Below are positions 48,981 through 58,759 of a stretch of DNA of 64,000 nucleotides, in pieces. Both the position numbers and the translations under genes were made by a program. This stretch comes from Myxococcales bacterium (GTDB lineage Bacteria; Myxococcota; Polyangia; Nannocystales; Nannocystaceae). The first letter of the stretch is position 1, and each line of letters opens with the position of its first letter. The notes under the pieces were generated by a model that was not told the origin of the DNA, made no database searches, and worked only from the letters and a program-made list of their open reading frames with translations. The stretch spans positions 124,001 to 188,000 of the forward strand of contig JAEUJW010000036.1 of NCBI GenBank assembly GCA_016793465.1, read 5' to 3'.

Positions 48981-50675
48981 TCAGGTGGACTGGCGGATTG
49001 CCGCCGGGCGGCTCCGGCGCGCGGTGGACGACCCGACCTCGACCGCCGCAACGTCGATCGTCGGCTTGGGGCGTGCGGTCCCCCGCGGCAGGTGGCGCGG
49101 CTCGCGGCCGATCTCCGGCAGCTCCAAGGCGGCCGTGATCCGGGCCCACGTCCCGTTCCCGCACCAGCGCTCGTACCACCGCCAGCACGTCGTGGCGCGA
49201 CCGAGGTTCTTCGGCATCTCGCGCCACTTGGCGCCGTTGTGGAGCACCCAGCGGATCGCGTCCACGGCCCGCCGCAGGTCCGTGCGCTTGCCCCCGCAGG
49301 TGCCGCGCGTCGCCTCCATGATCGCCGCGATCCGCTTCCACTCCCGGTCGGTGAGACGCTCGAACGGCGGCGGGGTGAGCACGGCGGCCCCCCGGGTCGC
49401 GCCGACGATCCGGTCCGTCGCGGCCTCGAGGCCGTCGCGGACGACGTCGTTGGCCAGGTGGGCGTAGCGCTGCGTCGTGCGGTCGTGCTTGTGGCCGAGC
49501 ATCGCCCCGACCACAGCCAGCGGGACCCCGCACATGAGCGCGTCGCTGGCGAACGAGTGCCGCAGGTCGTGCAGGCGGACGTCGGGGATCCCGGCGGCGG
49601 CGCGGACGTTCTCCCACGAGCGGTTGATGCTCTTGATCCGCGTCCCCTTCGGCCCGCGCAGCACGTAGCCCGTGCGCGGGTTGCCGGTCTGGTCGTGAAT
49701 GTACTTGAGCAGACCGAGCACGTGCTTCGACACCTGGATCTTGAGCTGGCCGCCTTTCGTGTCGGGCAGGTCCAGAAACGCGTGCTGCCAGTTCACCATC
49801 TCCCACTTCAGCAACACGATCTCGTTGCGGCGGCGCCCCGTCAGCCCGAGCAGGTCGAACGCCCACACGGTCGCGATGTGCAGGTGGCCCTTGCGGCCCG
49901 CAGGGATCTTGAGGCCCGCGTCGATCACCGCCTGGACCCGCTGTCGCTCCTCCGGCGTCAGGAAGCGCTCGCGCTTCGTCAGGGGGAAGCGTTCGATGCC
50001 GAAGGCCGGGTTGCGCAGGTCCGGAAGATCCCGGTCCTTGTAGATCCACGTGAACAAGCTGCTGATCGTGCCGAGCACGCTGTTAGCCGCGGCCTTGGTC
50101 TTGCTCAGCGAGGCGTGCAGCTCGTTGATCTCGGACCGCTTGATGCTGCGGAAGTCCCGCTCGCCGAAGGTCGGCTTGTCCTCCGTCGGCTTGCCCTTCA
50201 TCTCGTTGCCCTCCGTCGGCTTGTCCTCGATCTCTTTGTACGGGAGGATCACGTCGCGGATGTTCTGACGGTACCTCTCGGCCGTCCCGGGCTTGAGCCT
50301 CACGTCGACATGCACACGGATGAAGCGCTCGGCCAGCGATCGGAGCGTCTCGATCTGAGATCGCGCTGGTTCCACCTGTTTCACAGGGGCGCGTGTGCCC
50401 GCCGTCGTCGCGCTCGTCGTCGCTCTGTCGCCCTCGCCGGCGGCGACGCTGGCGAGCATGATCGCGGCCTGCCGCCGCGCCTCGTCGATCGCCAGCACGG
50501 GACCGAGCAGGCCGATTTTCTTCCGGTGATCCTTGCCGGCCACCCGGTACCGCACGAGCGCGACCTTCTTCCCCGTGGGCAGAACGCGGAGGATGAACCC
50601 CGGCAGTGCATCACAGGTGACTTCGTACATCTTCGCGCGGGCCTTGCACTCGCGCACGAACGCAGCGTTGATCAT
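48981..50675 (-). CDS. Tyrosine recombinase fused to a DUF4096 transposase domain
   Basis: 564 residues. N-terminal DUF4102-like arm-binding part (1-90, ALPGFILRVLPTGKK), a core-binding domain (110-215) with an inserted Lys/Pro/Thr-Glu repeat (KPTEGNEMKGKPTEDKPT), then a complete catalytic domain: LTGRRRNEI (Arg), a Lys strand, HDLRHSFAS (H-x-x-R), LGHK and TQRYAHL (Tyr nucleophile near 430). After residue 455 comes a second module: PFERLTDREWKRIAAIME, RTDLRRAVDAIRWVLHNGAKW, and TTCWRWYERWCGNGTW. This is the N-terminal DNA-binding part of IS4/IS5-type transposases (DUF4096), without its catalytic part. Such a fusion is unusual. It lies at the edge of the metal island and next to a truncated host gene, so it likely integrated the element. 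Confidence 0.88.
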   Translation of the reverse strand: MINAAFVRECKARAKMYEVTCDALPGFILRVLPTGKKVALVRYRVAGKDHRKKIGLLGPVLAIDEARRQAAIMLASVAAGEGDRATTSATTAGTRAPVKQVEPARSQIETLRSLAERFIRVHVDVRLKPGTAERYRQNIRDVILPYKEIEDKPTEGNEMKGKPTEDKPTFGERDFRSIKRSEINELHASLSKTKAAANSVLGTISSLFTWIYKDRDLPDLRNPAFGIERFPLTKRERFLTPEERQRVQAVIDAGLKIPAGRKGHLHIATVWAFDLLGLTGRRRNEIVLLKWEMVNWQHAFLDLPDTKGGQLKIQVSKHVLGLLKYIHDQTGNPRTGYVLRGPKGTRIKSINRSWENVRAAAGIPDVRLHDLRHSFASDALMCGVPLAVVGAMLGHKHDRTTQRYAHLANDVVRDGLEAATDRIVGATRGAAVLTPPPFERLTDREWKRIAAIMEATRGTCGGKRTDLRRAVDAIRWVLHNGAKWREMPKNLGRATTCWRWYERWCGNGTWARITAALELPEIGREPRHLPRGTARPKPTIDVAAVEVGSSTARRSRPAAIRQST

Positions 50676-50784
50676 GACCGACCTCCTACCCTCCGAGTAT
50701 CGAGACGAATTCGTACCACGCTAGCGGCCTTTGGGCCCTGTCCGAAAGTACACAATCTCAAGTATACGACCGCGCAGCGCGGTA

Positions 50785-52995
50785 TCACGACACGCGTACC
50801 AAATTGGTGATGTTGTAGGCGTGCTGGTTCCACAGCGAGCGCGACGAGGCCCAGCGGTCGAGGCGGTCCCTCAGCACGCGCACGCCCGTCTTCTTGACGC
50901 CGACCGGGTGCTCCGCGCGGCACGTGTTGCCCATGCCCGGCGTGCCCGCCGGCGGGGCCGCGCACACGTTCCCGGTGTCGCACTGGTTGGACATCGTGCA
51001 GCGGCAGAAGCCCGCGTTGCAGGTGCCCGACAGGCAGTCGTCGTTGGCCTGGCAGCGGATGCCGCGGTGGATGGGGTCGATGACCGGGCAGCCGACGTTG
51101 CAGTTGCCGTTCGAGCCGACCAGGATCTCGGTGTTCGAGTCGTCGTCCATGTCGGCGACCACCGGGTTCTCGTACCAGGTGCACGAGGTGCGGTACGACG
51201 AGTAGAGCACCTCGCCGGTCGCGCCTTCGTACACGCGCAGGAAGCACTCGTCGCCGTAGACCGCCTCGTCCTTGCCGTCGCCCTCGAAGTCGAAGATCGT
51301 CGACGCCGTGGTCGCCGACGAGGCGTCCTGCGACGGCCGCGACCAGCGCACGTAGTTGCCGACGCAGCCCGGCCCCGCGTTCTTGCAGTCGAGGTCGTAG
51401 ACCACGTACGCCGTGCCGCCCGCCGACGCGATCTCCGGGCGCCCGTCGCCGTCGAAGTCGCCGATCGTCGGCGGCCCGCCGGTCGACACCGCCCCGCTCA
51501 GCAGCAGCTGCCCGCTCAGCGTGTGCAGGCGGACCAGGTTGCCGCCGACCGTCACGACCTCGGCGATGCCGTCGAACTTGGTCGGGTCGAAGTCGGCCGG
51601 CTGCGGCCCCGGCGTGCCGAAGTCGGCGTAGCCGTAGTGGCGGTTGGCGGGCGCGGCCACGTACTTCTGCGCCCACATCTTGGTCATCGAGTTCCAGCTG
51701 AACACCGGGCCCGCGACCTGGTCGATGGTCCCGTCGTTGTCGAGGTCGCCGAGCACGTTGATCACGCCCGGCCCGATCGCCGCCGGGTTGCCGCCCGCGA
51801 GCAGCTGCCCCGGGTTCTGGCGCGCGCCGGTGGTGCCGGCGAACACCGCCGAGCCCGAGATGATCTCCGGGAAGTCGTCGTTGTCGAGGTCGTGGATCGA
51901 CGGCCCGTCCCAGCGGTTGACGTTGGCGACCCCGGTGTTCATGGCGACCCACCAGGTCTGGTACTTCATCAGGTTGTCGTCCCACTTGAACGCGAGCACG
52001 CCGGAGCTCGCGCGGTGCGTCACGATCTCCGCGTTGCCGTCCTTGTCGAGGTCGGCGATCGCCGGGGTGCTCGCGGCCACGATCTTGTTGGCCGGGTCGT
52101 GGATGTTCTCGAGCAGCTCGCACGTCCGCCCGTTGAGCACCCGGATCACCCCGAAGTAGTTCGGGTTCGACCCGTAGCCCGCCTCCGCCCCGCCGTCGGT
52201 GTAGTTGTAGGTGACGATGATGATCTCGGTGCTCGTGCCGAGGTGCGGCAGGTTGGCCACCAGCGGCGTCGTCAGCACGTTGACGTGGTTGGGGAACGGG
52301 TCGCCCGGCTTGGGCCCCGTCCACTCGCACTGCACCGCCGCCTCGAACAGGCCGATCTTCACCTCGCCCTCGCACATCCCGTTGCCGTCGCCCTTCGGCT
52401 CGAGCCCCCACGGGATGCACGCCCCCGGCGACTCGCCCTGCGGCAGGCAGCCGTTCTCGCAGCAGAACGTGTCGCCGCTGCAGTCGCCGTCGTCGACGCA
52501 CGCGCCCTCGCCCGGCACGCACAGCCCCGCCGCGCACACCTCCCCGTTGCCGCAGTCCTGCGAGTCCATGCACGAGTTGTCGCCGGTCGTCGTGTCCGGA
52601 TCGGTCGTGCCGCCCGAGCTCGCGCTCACCCCCTCGGTCGTCCCGGTCGCGTCGCTCGTGCTCGTCGACGACGCACTCGGGTCGCTCGACGGGTCGCTCG
52701 ACGGGTCGCTCGACGGGTCGCTCGACGGGTCGCTCGTCGGCGATCCGGTCGTCGGCGTCGACGTCGGCCCCACCGTCGGGTCCGTGCCGGTCTGGCTGTC
52801 GCCCATCGTCCCGCCCTCGGTCGGCAGGGTGCCGGTGCCGGTCACGACCCCGGTGTCAGGCCCGGCGCTCGTCGCCATGGTCCCGCCCTCGGTCAACCCC
52901 GCCGAGCCCTCCCCCGTCCCGCTGTCGCCACACCCGACGCTCGCCGACACCACCCCGAGACACACCACCACCGCCAACCGTGACGTCCCACCCAT
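50785..52995 (-). CDS. FG-GAP-type beta-propeller lipoprotein, probably truncated at its end
   Basis: 736 residues. Lipobox ASVGC, a long Gly/Ser/Thr/Asp linker (with five DPSS units), a Cys-rich knot (NSCMDSQDCGNGEVCAAGLC, 160-200), then repeated FG-GAP/VCBS blades (LDKDGNAEIVTH; LDNDDFPEIISG; FDGDGRPEIASA; MDDDSNTEILVG) with Ca-binding-like Asp loops, and a second Cys-rich knot near 650. It ends SLWNQHAYNITNLVRVS. In proteins of this type the WNQHAYHVTNV block is followed by a further 100 or so residues, so the 3' end seems cut by insertion of the recombinase element at about 50,790. Surface protein of unknown ligand. Confidence 0.75.
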   Translation of the reverse strand: MGGTSRLAVVVCLGVVSASVGCGDSGTGEGSAGLTEGGTMATSAGPDTGVVTGTGTLPTEGGTMGDSQTGTDPTVGPTSTPTTGSPTSDPSSDPSSDPSSDPSSDPSASSTSTSDATGTTEGVSASSGGTTDPDTTTGDNSCMDSQDCGNGEVCAAGLCVPGEGACVDDGDCSGDTFCCENGCLPQGESPGACIPWGLEPKGDGNGMCEGEVKIGLFEAAVQCEWTGPKPGDPFPNHVNVLTTPLVANLPHLGTSTEIIIVTYNYTDGGAEAGYGSNPNYFGVIRVLNGRTCELLENIHDPANKIVAASTPAIADLDKDGNAEIVTHRASSGVLAFKWDDNLMKYQTWWVAMNTGVANVNRWDGPSIHDLDNDDFPEIISGSAVFAGTTGARQNPGQLLAGGNPAAIGPGVINVLGDLDNDGTIDQVAGPVFSWNSMTKMWAQKYVAAPANRHYGYADFGTPGPQPADFDPTKFDGIAEVVTVGGNLVRLHTLSGQLLLSGAVSTGGPPTIGDFDGDGRPEIASAGGTAYVVYDLDCKNAGPGCVGNYVRWSRPSQDASSATTASTIFDFEGDGKDEAVYGDECFLRVYEGATGEVLYSSYRTSCTWYENPVVADMDDDSNTEILVGSNGNCNVGCPVIDPIHRGIRCQANDDCLSGTCNAGFCRCTMSNQCDTGNVCAAPPAGTPGMGNTCRAEHPVGVKKTGVRVLRDRLDRWASSRSLWNQHAYNITNLVRVS
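52679..52738. repeat. Five 12-bp tandem repeats in a lipoprotein linker
   Basis: GGGTCGCTCGAC repeated five times (last unit with one change) encodes the SDPS linker after the lipobox. Likely to vary in number. Confidence 0.8.
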
Positions 52996-53150
52996 GCACA
53001 CCCCCAATACTCCGCCACGCTAGGCCAGGCCGCCGCAGCGGTCAAGCCGACGCCACGCGCCACGTCCGGCTCACCGGCCTGCCGCGCGGACGGACGCGCC
53101 CGCCCCTGTGCTCCCGACGTCAAGGCCGCGTCGCGCGTGCATCGACCTCG

Positions 53151-53711
53151 CTACCGACCCGCGGCTGCGTCGCCGTCGACGTCGGCGATCGCCGCCGCCA
53201 GCCCGATCACCGCCGCCGCCACGCGGCTGCGCGGCGGCTCGCCCGCGTGCACCGCCGCCGCGATCGAGCCCGCGATCACCACCAGCGCCGCCGCCCCGCT
53301 CGCCCACCGCGGCGCCCGCAGCGGCGCCCGTCCGGCGCGCAGCCCGATGCGCACGACCAGCGGCACCACCAGCGCCGCACACGTCCACGCGAGCGCCACG
53401 CCGCCCGCCGCCGCGACCGCCGCCACCAGCGTCGGATCGCGGAACCCGAGCAGCCGCCGCCCGAGCTCGACCTCCGCGCCCACGAACACGACCACGCCGA
53501 CCGCCGCCGCCCACCCGTACGATCGTCCGCCGAGCAGCCAGCCGAGCAGCCACGCCAGCGCCGCCGCGCCGCCCGCGAGCGCCGCCACGAGCGCCCCCGC
53601 GAGCGCCCCCGCGGCCGCCGCCTCGCCGCCGGCCCCGCGCGCCAGGCCCTCGATCGAGGCTGTCCCGAAGACCAGGAGCACCGTCAGCCCCGCCGCGTCG
53701 ACGAACCTCAC
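53151..53711 (-). CDS. Integral membrane protein, unknown
   Basis: 186 residues from a GTG that overlaps the sulfatase stop (GTGA). Four to five hydrophobic segments (LTVLLVFGTASIEGLA; ALAWLLGWLLGG; WAAAVGVVVFVGAEV; ALAWTCAALVVPLVV; ALVVIAGSIAAAV) separated by short Gly/Arg loops. No family recognised. Translational coupling suggests it works with the sulfatase-like enzyme. Confidence 0.6.
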   Translation of the reverse strand: MRFVDAAGLTVLLVFGTASIEGLARGAGGEAAAAGALAGALVAALAGGAAALAWLLGWLLGGRSYGWAAAVGVVVFVGAEVELGRRLLGFRDPTLVAAVAAAGGVALAWTCAALVVPLVVRIGLRAGRAPLRAPRWASGAAALVVIAGSIAAAVHAGEPPRSRVAAAVIGLAAAIADVDGDAAAGR

Positions 53712-55765
53712 CGCCCGGCCTCCCAGCGCCAGCGCGCCGCCTGCGAGCGGGCCCGGTGGTCGAGCAGCAGCCCGCGCAGCCGCGGCCACTCCGGCCCGCC
53801 GCCGTCGAGGCCGACGCGCTCCCGCGGGTCCGCGAGCACGTCGTACAGCTCCCACAGCTGATGCTCGAGGTCGACGATCATTTTAAACTCGCCGTCGACC
53901 ACCGCGAGCTGCTGCAGCTCGGCGGACCCGTGGCGGAACTGTTCGATGAAGAACGGCCGCGCCACCACCTCGCCGCCGCGCAGCGCCGCCGCCTGGCTCA
54001 CGCCGTCGATCCCGGGGATCGCCGGCACGTCGAGCAGGTCGAGCAGCGTCGGCGTCAGGTCGAGCAGCGTCACCGGCGCGTCGATCCGCCGGGCCCGCAG
54101 CCCCGGCCCGCGGATCGCCCACGGAACCCGCACCGACTCCTCGTACACCGCGTGGGCGTGCATGGTCCGCCCGTGCTCGAGGAACTCCTCGCCGTGATCG
54201 GCCGCCAGCACCACGTACGCGTCCTGCAAGACCCCCAGCTCGTCCAGCCGGTCGAGCAGCGCCCCCACCTGCTCGTCGACGTAGTGGATCTCGCCGTCGT
54301 AGCGGTCGACCGCCCGCGCCTCGCCCCACAGCGCGTGCTCCCGCGGCGGCGTGTAGCGGCTGTGCGGCTCGTAGTAGTGCACCCACAGGAACAGCGGATC
54401 CGCCGGCCGATCGCGCAGGTGCTCGCGCACCCGGTGGACCGCCCGCCGCGTCGTCCACCGCGCGTCCTGCGTCGCCGGCCGATCGAGGATGTCGAGCTGC
54501 TCGACCCCCTGCGCCAGCCCGTGCGCCGCGAACGCGTGGAAGCTCTGGACCACCACCGTGTGATACCCCGCCGCCCGCAGCCGCTCGCTCAGCAGCTCGC
54601 GCTCGTCCGCCATCACGTGGGTCTCGTAGTCCAGCGCCTCGACCACCATCGACGGGTACAGCCCGCCGAGCCAGGCCGGCAGCGCGCGGTCGGTCACCGG
54701 CGCCGGCGTGTACGCCCGCTCGAACACCGCCGCCCCGGCCGCCCAGGCGTCGAGCCGCGGCGTGGTCGCCCGCGCGTGGCCATGAAACCCGACGTGGTCG
54801 GCCCGCAGCGTCTCGATCGACACCAGCACCACGTGCGGCCGCCGCCCCGCCCGCGGCGCCGCCGCCACCGGCCGCGGCGTCGGCGGCAGCACCCGCGGGT
54901 CGAGGTCCCCGGCGTGGCAGTCCTGATCCACCCCGTCGCCGGGCACGTCGACCGCGAACGGGTGCACCGCCGCGTCGAACGGCCCGCAGTCGCCCTCGCC
55001 TCCGAGCGGCGAGAACCCGTCGCCGTCGACGTCGCCGACCCGCGCCAGCGCCCGCGCCACGCGCTCGCTCGCCGGGCTGTAGCGCGCCGCGATCAGCCGC
55101 AGCGCCGGCCGCGTCGCCAGCACCGCCGCGCCGACCGCCGCGACCGCCGTCGCGCCGATCACCCACCGCCTCGCGCGCGCCCGCCAGCGCAGCCGCAGCC
55201 CGATCCACGCCGCCACGAACGCCAGCGCCACCCACACGAAGCGGACATCGACCTCCTCGATCACCCCCGCCGACGCCCTCGCGACCGCCGCCCCCGCGAT
55301 CACCGGCACCGCCACCGCCGCCGCCGTCCAGCCGCGCCGCCGCGCGAGCGCCCACGCCACCGCGCGCATCACCGCGATCGCCAGCACCGCCGCCGCCCCG
55401 ACCTGCCACGCGAAGGCGTGCAGCCGCGCCGCCGGCGTCTCGCGCTCGAACACCGCCAGCCCCGCCAGCACCAGCCCGCCCGCCAGCACCGCCGTCCCCC
55501 ACAGCGCGCCGACCCACCACGCCGCGGTCGGCCGCCCCGACGCCCACCAGCGCCGCACGCCGCGCTCCGCCAGCGCCAGCCCCACGCCGACGAACGCGCC
55601 CGCCAGCGCCAACACCCCGCACGAAACTATTAAGAATGCGGGCGCCCACGGCCCGCGCGCCAGCGTCAGCGCCCCGTCGACGCCGCCCGCGACGGCCCCC
55701 GCCAGCGCCCCGGTCGCCGCGGCCCGGCCCGTCCATGCGCCTGTCCCTTGCGACCTGTCCTCCAC
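53708..55765 (-). CDS. Membrane sulfatase-like hydrolase with MopE-type motif
   Basis: 685 residues, GTG start. Six or so transmembrane segments occupy the first 230 residues. Residues 240-290 contain a MopE-like Asp-rich unit (DVDGDGFSPLGGEGDC, PGDGVDQDC). From 315 on is an alkaline-phosphatase/sulfatase-superfamily domain: VVLVSIETLRADHVG, the nucleophile region TPAPVTDRALPAWLGGLYP, YYEPHSRYTPP and the metal motif LAADHGEEFLEHG. The classic CxPSR formylglycine site is absent, so a Thr or Ser nucleophile, as in phosphotransferases, is more likely. Architecture recalls LtaS-like membrane enzymes. Coupled to the downstream membrane protein; 17 bp after the amidase gene. Confidence 0.78.
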   Translation of the reverse strand: MEDRSQGTGAWTGRAAATGALAGAVAGGVDGALTLARGPWAPAFLIVSCGVLALAGAFVGVGLALAERGVRRWWASGRPTAAWWVGALWGTAVLAGGLVLAGLAVFERETPAARLHAFAWQVGAAAVLAIAVMRAVAWALARRRGWTAAAVAVPVIAGAAVARASAGVIEEVDVRFVWVALAFVAAWIGLRLRWRARARRWVIGATAVAAVGAAVLATRPALRLIAARYSPASERVARALARVGDVDGDGFSPLGGEGDCGPFDAAVHPFAVDVPGDGVDQDCHAGDLDPRVLPPTPRPVAAAPRAGRRPHVVLVSIETLRADHVGFHGHARATTPRLDAWAAGAAVFERAYTPAPVTDRALPAWLGGLYPSMVVEALDYETHVMADERELLSERLRAAGYHTVVVQSFHAFAAHGLAQGVEQLDILDRPATQDARWTTRRAVHRVREHLRDRPADPLFLWVHYYEPHSRYTPPREHALWGEARAVDRYDGEIHYVDEQVGALLDRLDELGVLQDAYVVLAADHGEEFLEHGRTMHAHAVYEESVRVPWAIRGPGLRARRIDAPVTLLDLTPTLLDLLDVPAIPGIDGVSQAAALRGGEVVARPFFIEQFRHGSAELQQLAVVDGEFKMIVDLEHQLWELYDVLADPRERVGLDGGGPEWPRLRGLLLDHRARSQAARWRWEAGR

Positions 55766-55781
55766 GACCTGTCCTCGAGGA

Positions 55782-57197
55782 CTACCCCGGCGCCACCGCG
55801 GCCGCGCGGGGGAACGCCGCCTCGATCTGCCGCGACAGCGCGAGCACCCAGTCCTCGCGCGAGGCCCGACCGACCACCTGCACCCCGATCGGGAAGCCCT
55901 CCGGCGACAGCCCGACCGGCACGCTCGCCGCCGGCTGGCCCGACAGGTTGAACACCGCGGTGAACGCCCCGTACACGGCCGCCGCGCGGAACGCCGCCTC
56001 GCCGTCCAGCGCCCGCCAGGCCCCGACCGCCGGCGGCGGCCCGACCACCGTCGGCGTGATCACCACGTCCGCGTCGCCGACCCACGCGTGCACCCGCCGC
56101 GACAGGTCGAGGAAGATCCGCCGCGCCTCCGCGTGGCTCACGCGGCGCCCGTGCTCGACCAGCCAGCGCGTCGCCGGCTGCAGCTTGGCGAGGTCGGCCC
56201 GCGGCACCCGGGCCAGCTGGTTCTGATACAGCGGGATGAACTCGTCGACGGTGCCCGCCGCGATCGGCCCCTCCTCGACCTCGTGCCCCGCGTCCGCCAG
56301 CACCTTCGCCGCCGCCGTGGCCGCGGCCACCCACGCCGGGTGCACGCTCGCGTCGACCGGCGCCGACGTCGCCAGCCGCACCCTCAACCGCGGCGGACGC
56401 TCGGCCAGCGTCTGCGCGTACGGCCGCTCGGGCGGCCGCAGCCAGTGCGGCGCGCCGACCGACAGCCCGGCCATGACGTCGAGCAGCACCGCCGCGTCCT
56501 CGACGCTGCGCGTCAGCGGCCCGCAGGTGTAGAGAATGTCGCGGTCGTCGAGCCCGTAGGCGTTGGCCACCCGCCCGCGCGACGGCTTGATGCCGTAGAC
56601 GCCGCAGAACGCCGCCGGGATGCGGATCGACCCCGCTCCGTCGCTGCCGTGCGCCACCGCCAGCATGCCCGACGCGACCGCCGCGCCCGAGCCGCCGCTC
56701 GACCCGCCCGCCGAGTAGTCGGGCATCCACGGGTTGCGCGTCGGCGGGTGGATGTCGGGCTCGGTCACCGGCAGCGCCCCGAACTCCGACGTCGCCAGCT
56801 TGCCGACGAACACGAACCCGCCGAGCCGCAGCCGCGCGACCGTGCGGTCGTCGACCGGCGCCCACATCCACTTGAAGTTGCGCGAGCCCATGCGTGTGCG
56901 CGCGCCGCGGACGAAGTTCAGATCCTTCACGCCGATCGGCACGCCGCAGAACGGCGGCAAGCGCTCCTGCTCGCCGCGTCGCGCGGCCCGGGTGATCTCC
57001 CGATCCTTCAGCAGCGCGGCCCAGCGGGCCCGCCGCGCCATCACCTCGACGAACGCGTGCAGGCGCGAATTCTGCCGCGCGATGCGCTCGAGCGTGGCCT
57101 CCACGAGCTCGCGCGCCGACAGCTCGCGCCGCCTCAGCAGCCGCGCTTGCACCGTCGCCGGGGCCAACAACACCTCGTCGAGCGCTGTCACCTGCAT
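55782..57197 (-). CDS. Amidase signature family enzyme
   Basis: About 471 residues from the ATG at 57197 (the frame is open to 57287). Hydrolyses or transfers amide groups. Catalytic triad motifs are clear: GVPIGVKDL with Lys, and the Gly/Ser-rich core [18 protein letters not shown] with both Ser, followed by [23 protein letters not shown]. The C-terminus [18 protein letters not shown] is the usual family ending. No GatB or GatC gene is adjacent, so it is a stand-alone amidase, not a GatA. It is divergent from the HTH gene at 57348. Confidence 0.85.
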   Translation of the reverse strand: MQVTALDEVLLAPATVQARLLRRRELSARELVEATLERIARQNSRLHAFVEVMARRARWAALLKDREITRAARRGEQERLPPFCGVPIGVKDLNFVRGARTRMGSRNFKWMWAPVDDRTVARLRLGGFVFVGKLATSEFGALPVTEPDIHPPTRNPWMPDYSAGGSSGGSGAAVASGMLAVAHGSDGAGSIRIPAAFCGVYGIKPSRGRVANAYGLDDRDILYTCGPLTRSVEDAAVLLDVMAGLSVGAPHWLRPPERPYAQTLAERPPRLRVRLATSAPVDASVHPAWVAAATAAAKVLADAGHEVEEGPIAAGTVDEFIPLYQNQLARVPRADLAKLQPATRWLVEHGRRVSHAEARRIFLDLSRRVHAWVGDADVVITPTVVGPPPAVGAWRALDGEAAFRAAAVYGAFTAVFNLSGQPAASVPVGLSPEGFPIGVQVVGRASREDWVLALSRQIEAAFPRAAAVAPG

Positions 57198-57347
57198 GCC
57201 CTCTGGGACAGGTCCGGGTCGGCATCGAGCATGGCCGCGAGTGTGGCGCAAACCCGCCGCGCGCACCATAGCCCGCGGGCGCGACAACGTTCATTGTTCC
57301 GGGCCCTCGCCTTCGATACCCTCGCCTGCGGGATTGGGAGGGAACCG

Positions 57348-57587
57348 ATGGTCCCACGCGGGGATAGGACGAAGTCGCAGAAGCCCAAAGTCGACAGCGC
57401 TGCAGCCCTCGATCTGCTCACGGTCGACGAGGTCGCAAGCATGTTGAAGACCAGCCGCAAGGCCATCTACCACCGCATCGCCCGCGGGCAGATCCCCGCC
57501 GTGCGGCTCGGACGCAGCGTGTTCGTGCGCCGGGGCGACCTGGCCGCGTGCCTCGTGCCCGGGGCGTGGCCCGAGTCCGGCACGTAA
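57348..57587 (+). CDS. Excisionase-family helix-turn-helix protein
   Basis: 79 residues, ATG behind GGGAGGGAACCG. HTH_17/excisionase-type domain: LLTVDEVASMLKTSRKAIYHRI, the wing ARGQIPAVRLGRSVFVRRGDL. A basic Lys/Arg N-terminal tail precedes it. These small proteins bind DNA as Xis factors or local regulators. No integrase is within 6 kb, so a regulatory role is as likely. Confidence 0.8.
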   Translation: MVPRGDRTKSQKPKVDSAAALDLLTVDEVASMLKTSRKAIYHRIARGQIPAVRLGRSVFVRRGDLAACLVPGAWPESGT

Positions 57588-57650
57588 GCCTCGACCGCCA
57601 CGGCGTGCTCGCGGCGCGAGGCCCCGGCGACGCCGACGGCCCCGCGTCGC

Positions 57651-58406
57651 TCAGCCGGTCACGGCCATGAACTGCATGGTCGCCCGCGGGGCCGAGGCCT
57701 CGCGGCGGATGTCGCGGAACACCAGCGCGTACTTGCCGCGGTCGGCGTGCACGCGCAGCCAGGCGTCGAGGCTCGGCTGGGCGTGGGCGTCGAGCATCTT
57801 CTTCATGCCGGCGACGGCGCGGCCGTAGAGCTCCGGCGGACACAGGTAGCCGTCGATCATGCGCACCAGCTCGGGCGCCTTGGCCTGCGACTGCTCGCGC
57901 AGCCCGAGCCAGCGGTCGGCCGTGAACTCGATCGACGACTCGCAGTGGTCGCCGACCAGGCGGGCCAGCATCGTGTAGTCGCCGCGGTCGACCAGCTTCT
58001 GGATGAACGGCGCCAGCAGCTTGAAGACCTCGACGTCGATCGCCAGCATCTCGTAGACCGGCTCGGCGTTGACCCACGCGTCGGGCTCCTCGACGAACAC
58101 CGCGCCGATGAGGCCGAGCGCCAGCGGCATGGCGTACGTCAGGTGCTGCATGCCGAACGTGATCGCCCGCCACCTGTCGTGCAGCTCGTGGACCCACAGC
58201 GTGTTGACCAGCGGGGCCAGCTGGTCCGGCGCGGCCATCAGGCGGGCGACGCGGTGACTGTCGCTGGCGACCGGGCCGTAGCTCTCCATCACGCGCGCCT
58301 GCGTGAACAGCACCCGCCACTCGCCGCTCAGCAGCTCGATGCGGACGTGGTCCTTGCCGACCAGCTCGAGGATCTGCTGCCGGCTCGCGTTGGCGAGCTG
58401 CGCCAT
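57651..58406 (-). CDS. Hypothetical helical protein, 251 aa
   Basis: The ATG at 58406 has GAGGAGACGCTG in front. All-helical (MAQLANASRQQILELV, AVFVEEPDAWVNAEPVYEML, LLAPFIQKLVDRGDYTML). No signal peptide or membrane segment; no family recognised. It is divergent from the PPP phosphatase gene with a 353-bp gap between them. Confidence 0.65.
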   Translation of the reverse strand: MAQLANASRQQILELVGKDHVRIELLSGEWRVLFTQARVMESYGPVASDSHRVARLMAAPDQLAPLVNTLWVHELHDRWRAITFGMQHLTYAMPLALGLIGAVFVEEPDAWVNAEPVYEMLAIDVEVFKLLAPFIQKLVDRGDYTMLARLVGDHCESSIEFTADRWLGLREQSQAKAPELVRMIDGYLCPPELYGRAVAGMKKMLDAHAQPSLDAWLRVHADRGKYALVFRDIRREASAPRATMQFMAVTG

Positions 58407-58759
58407 CAGCGTCTCCTCGATCTCGAGGTACCGCTCGCTGCGGATGAGGTAGGCGTGGCAGCGCAAGGCGAGAGAACCTACCAAATTTCGGGCCCGCAGG
58501 TCCGGCCGCCGACATCGGCCGCGATTCGGGCGCACGGCCCCCGCTCGGAGCCCTCCTGCGCGAGCGCGGCCGGTTCGCCAATTCAGGACCTCGCGCCGGG
58601 GATCTGACCCGCCGCCCCGCCGCGAGCCCGTCGCGAGGCCTCGAAGGCCCCGCAGCGCCCGCAGCCCCGCCGCCGCGGCCGGCGCGAAAGCGACCGAACG
58701 CGCCGCCCGGCCCCGCGATATCCTGGCCCGCGGTCCATTCAGGCCCGGTCCGTGAAGCC
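58407..58759. other. Intergenic region between divergent genes
   Basis: 353 bp with no gene or clear repeat. It must contain the promoters for the genes at 58406 (leftward) and 58760 (rightward). Nothing further is visible. Confidence 0.5.
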
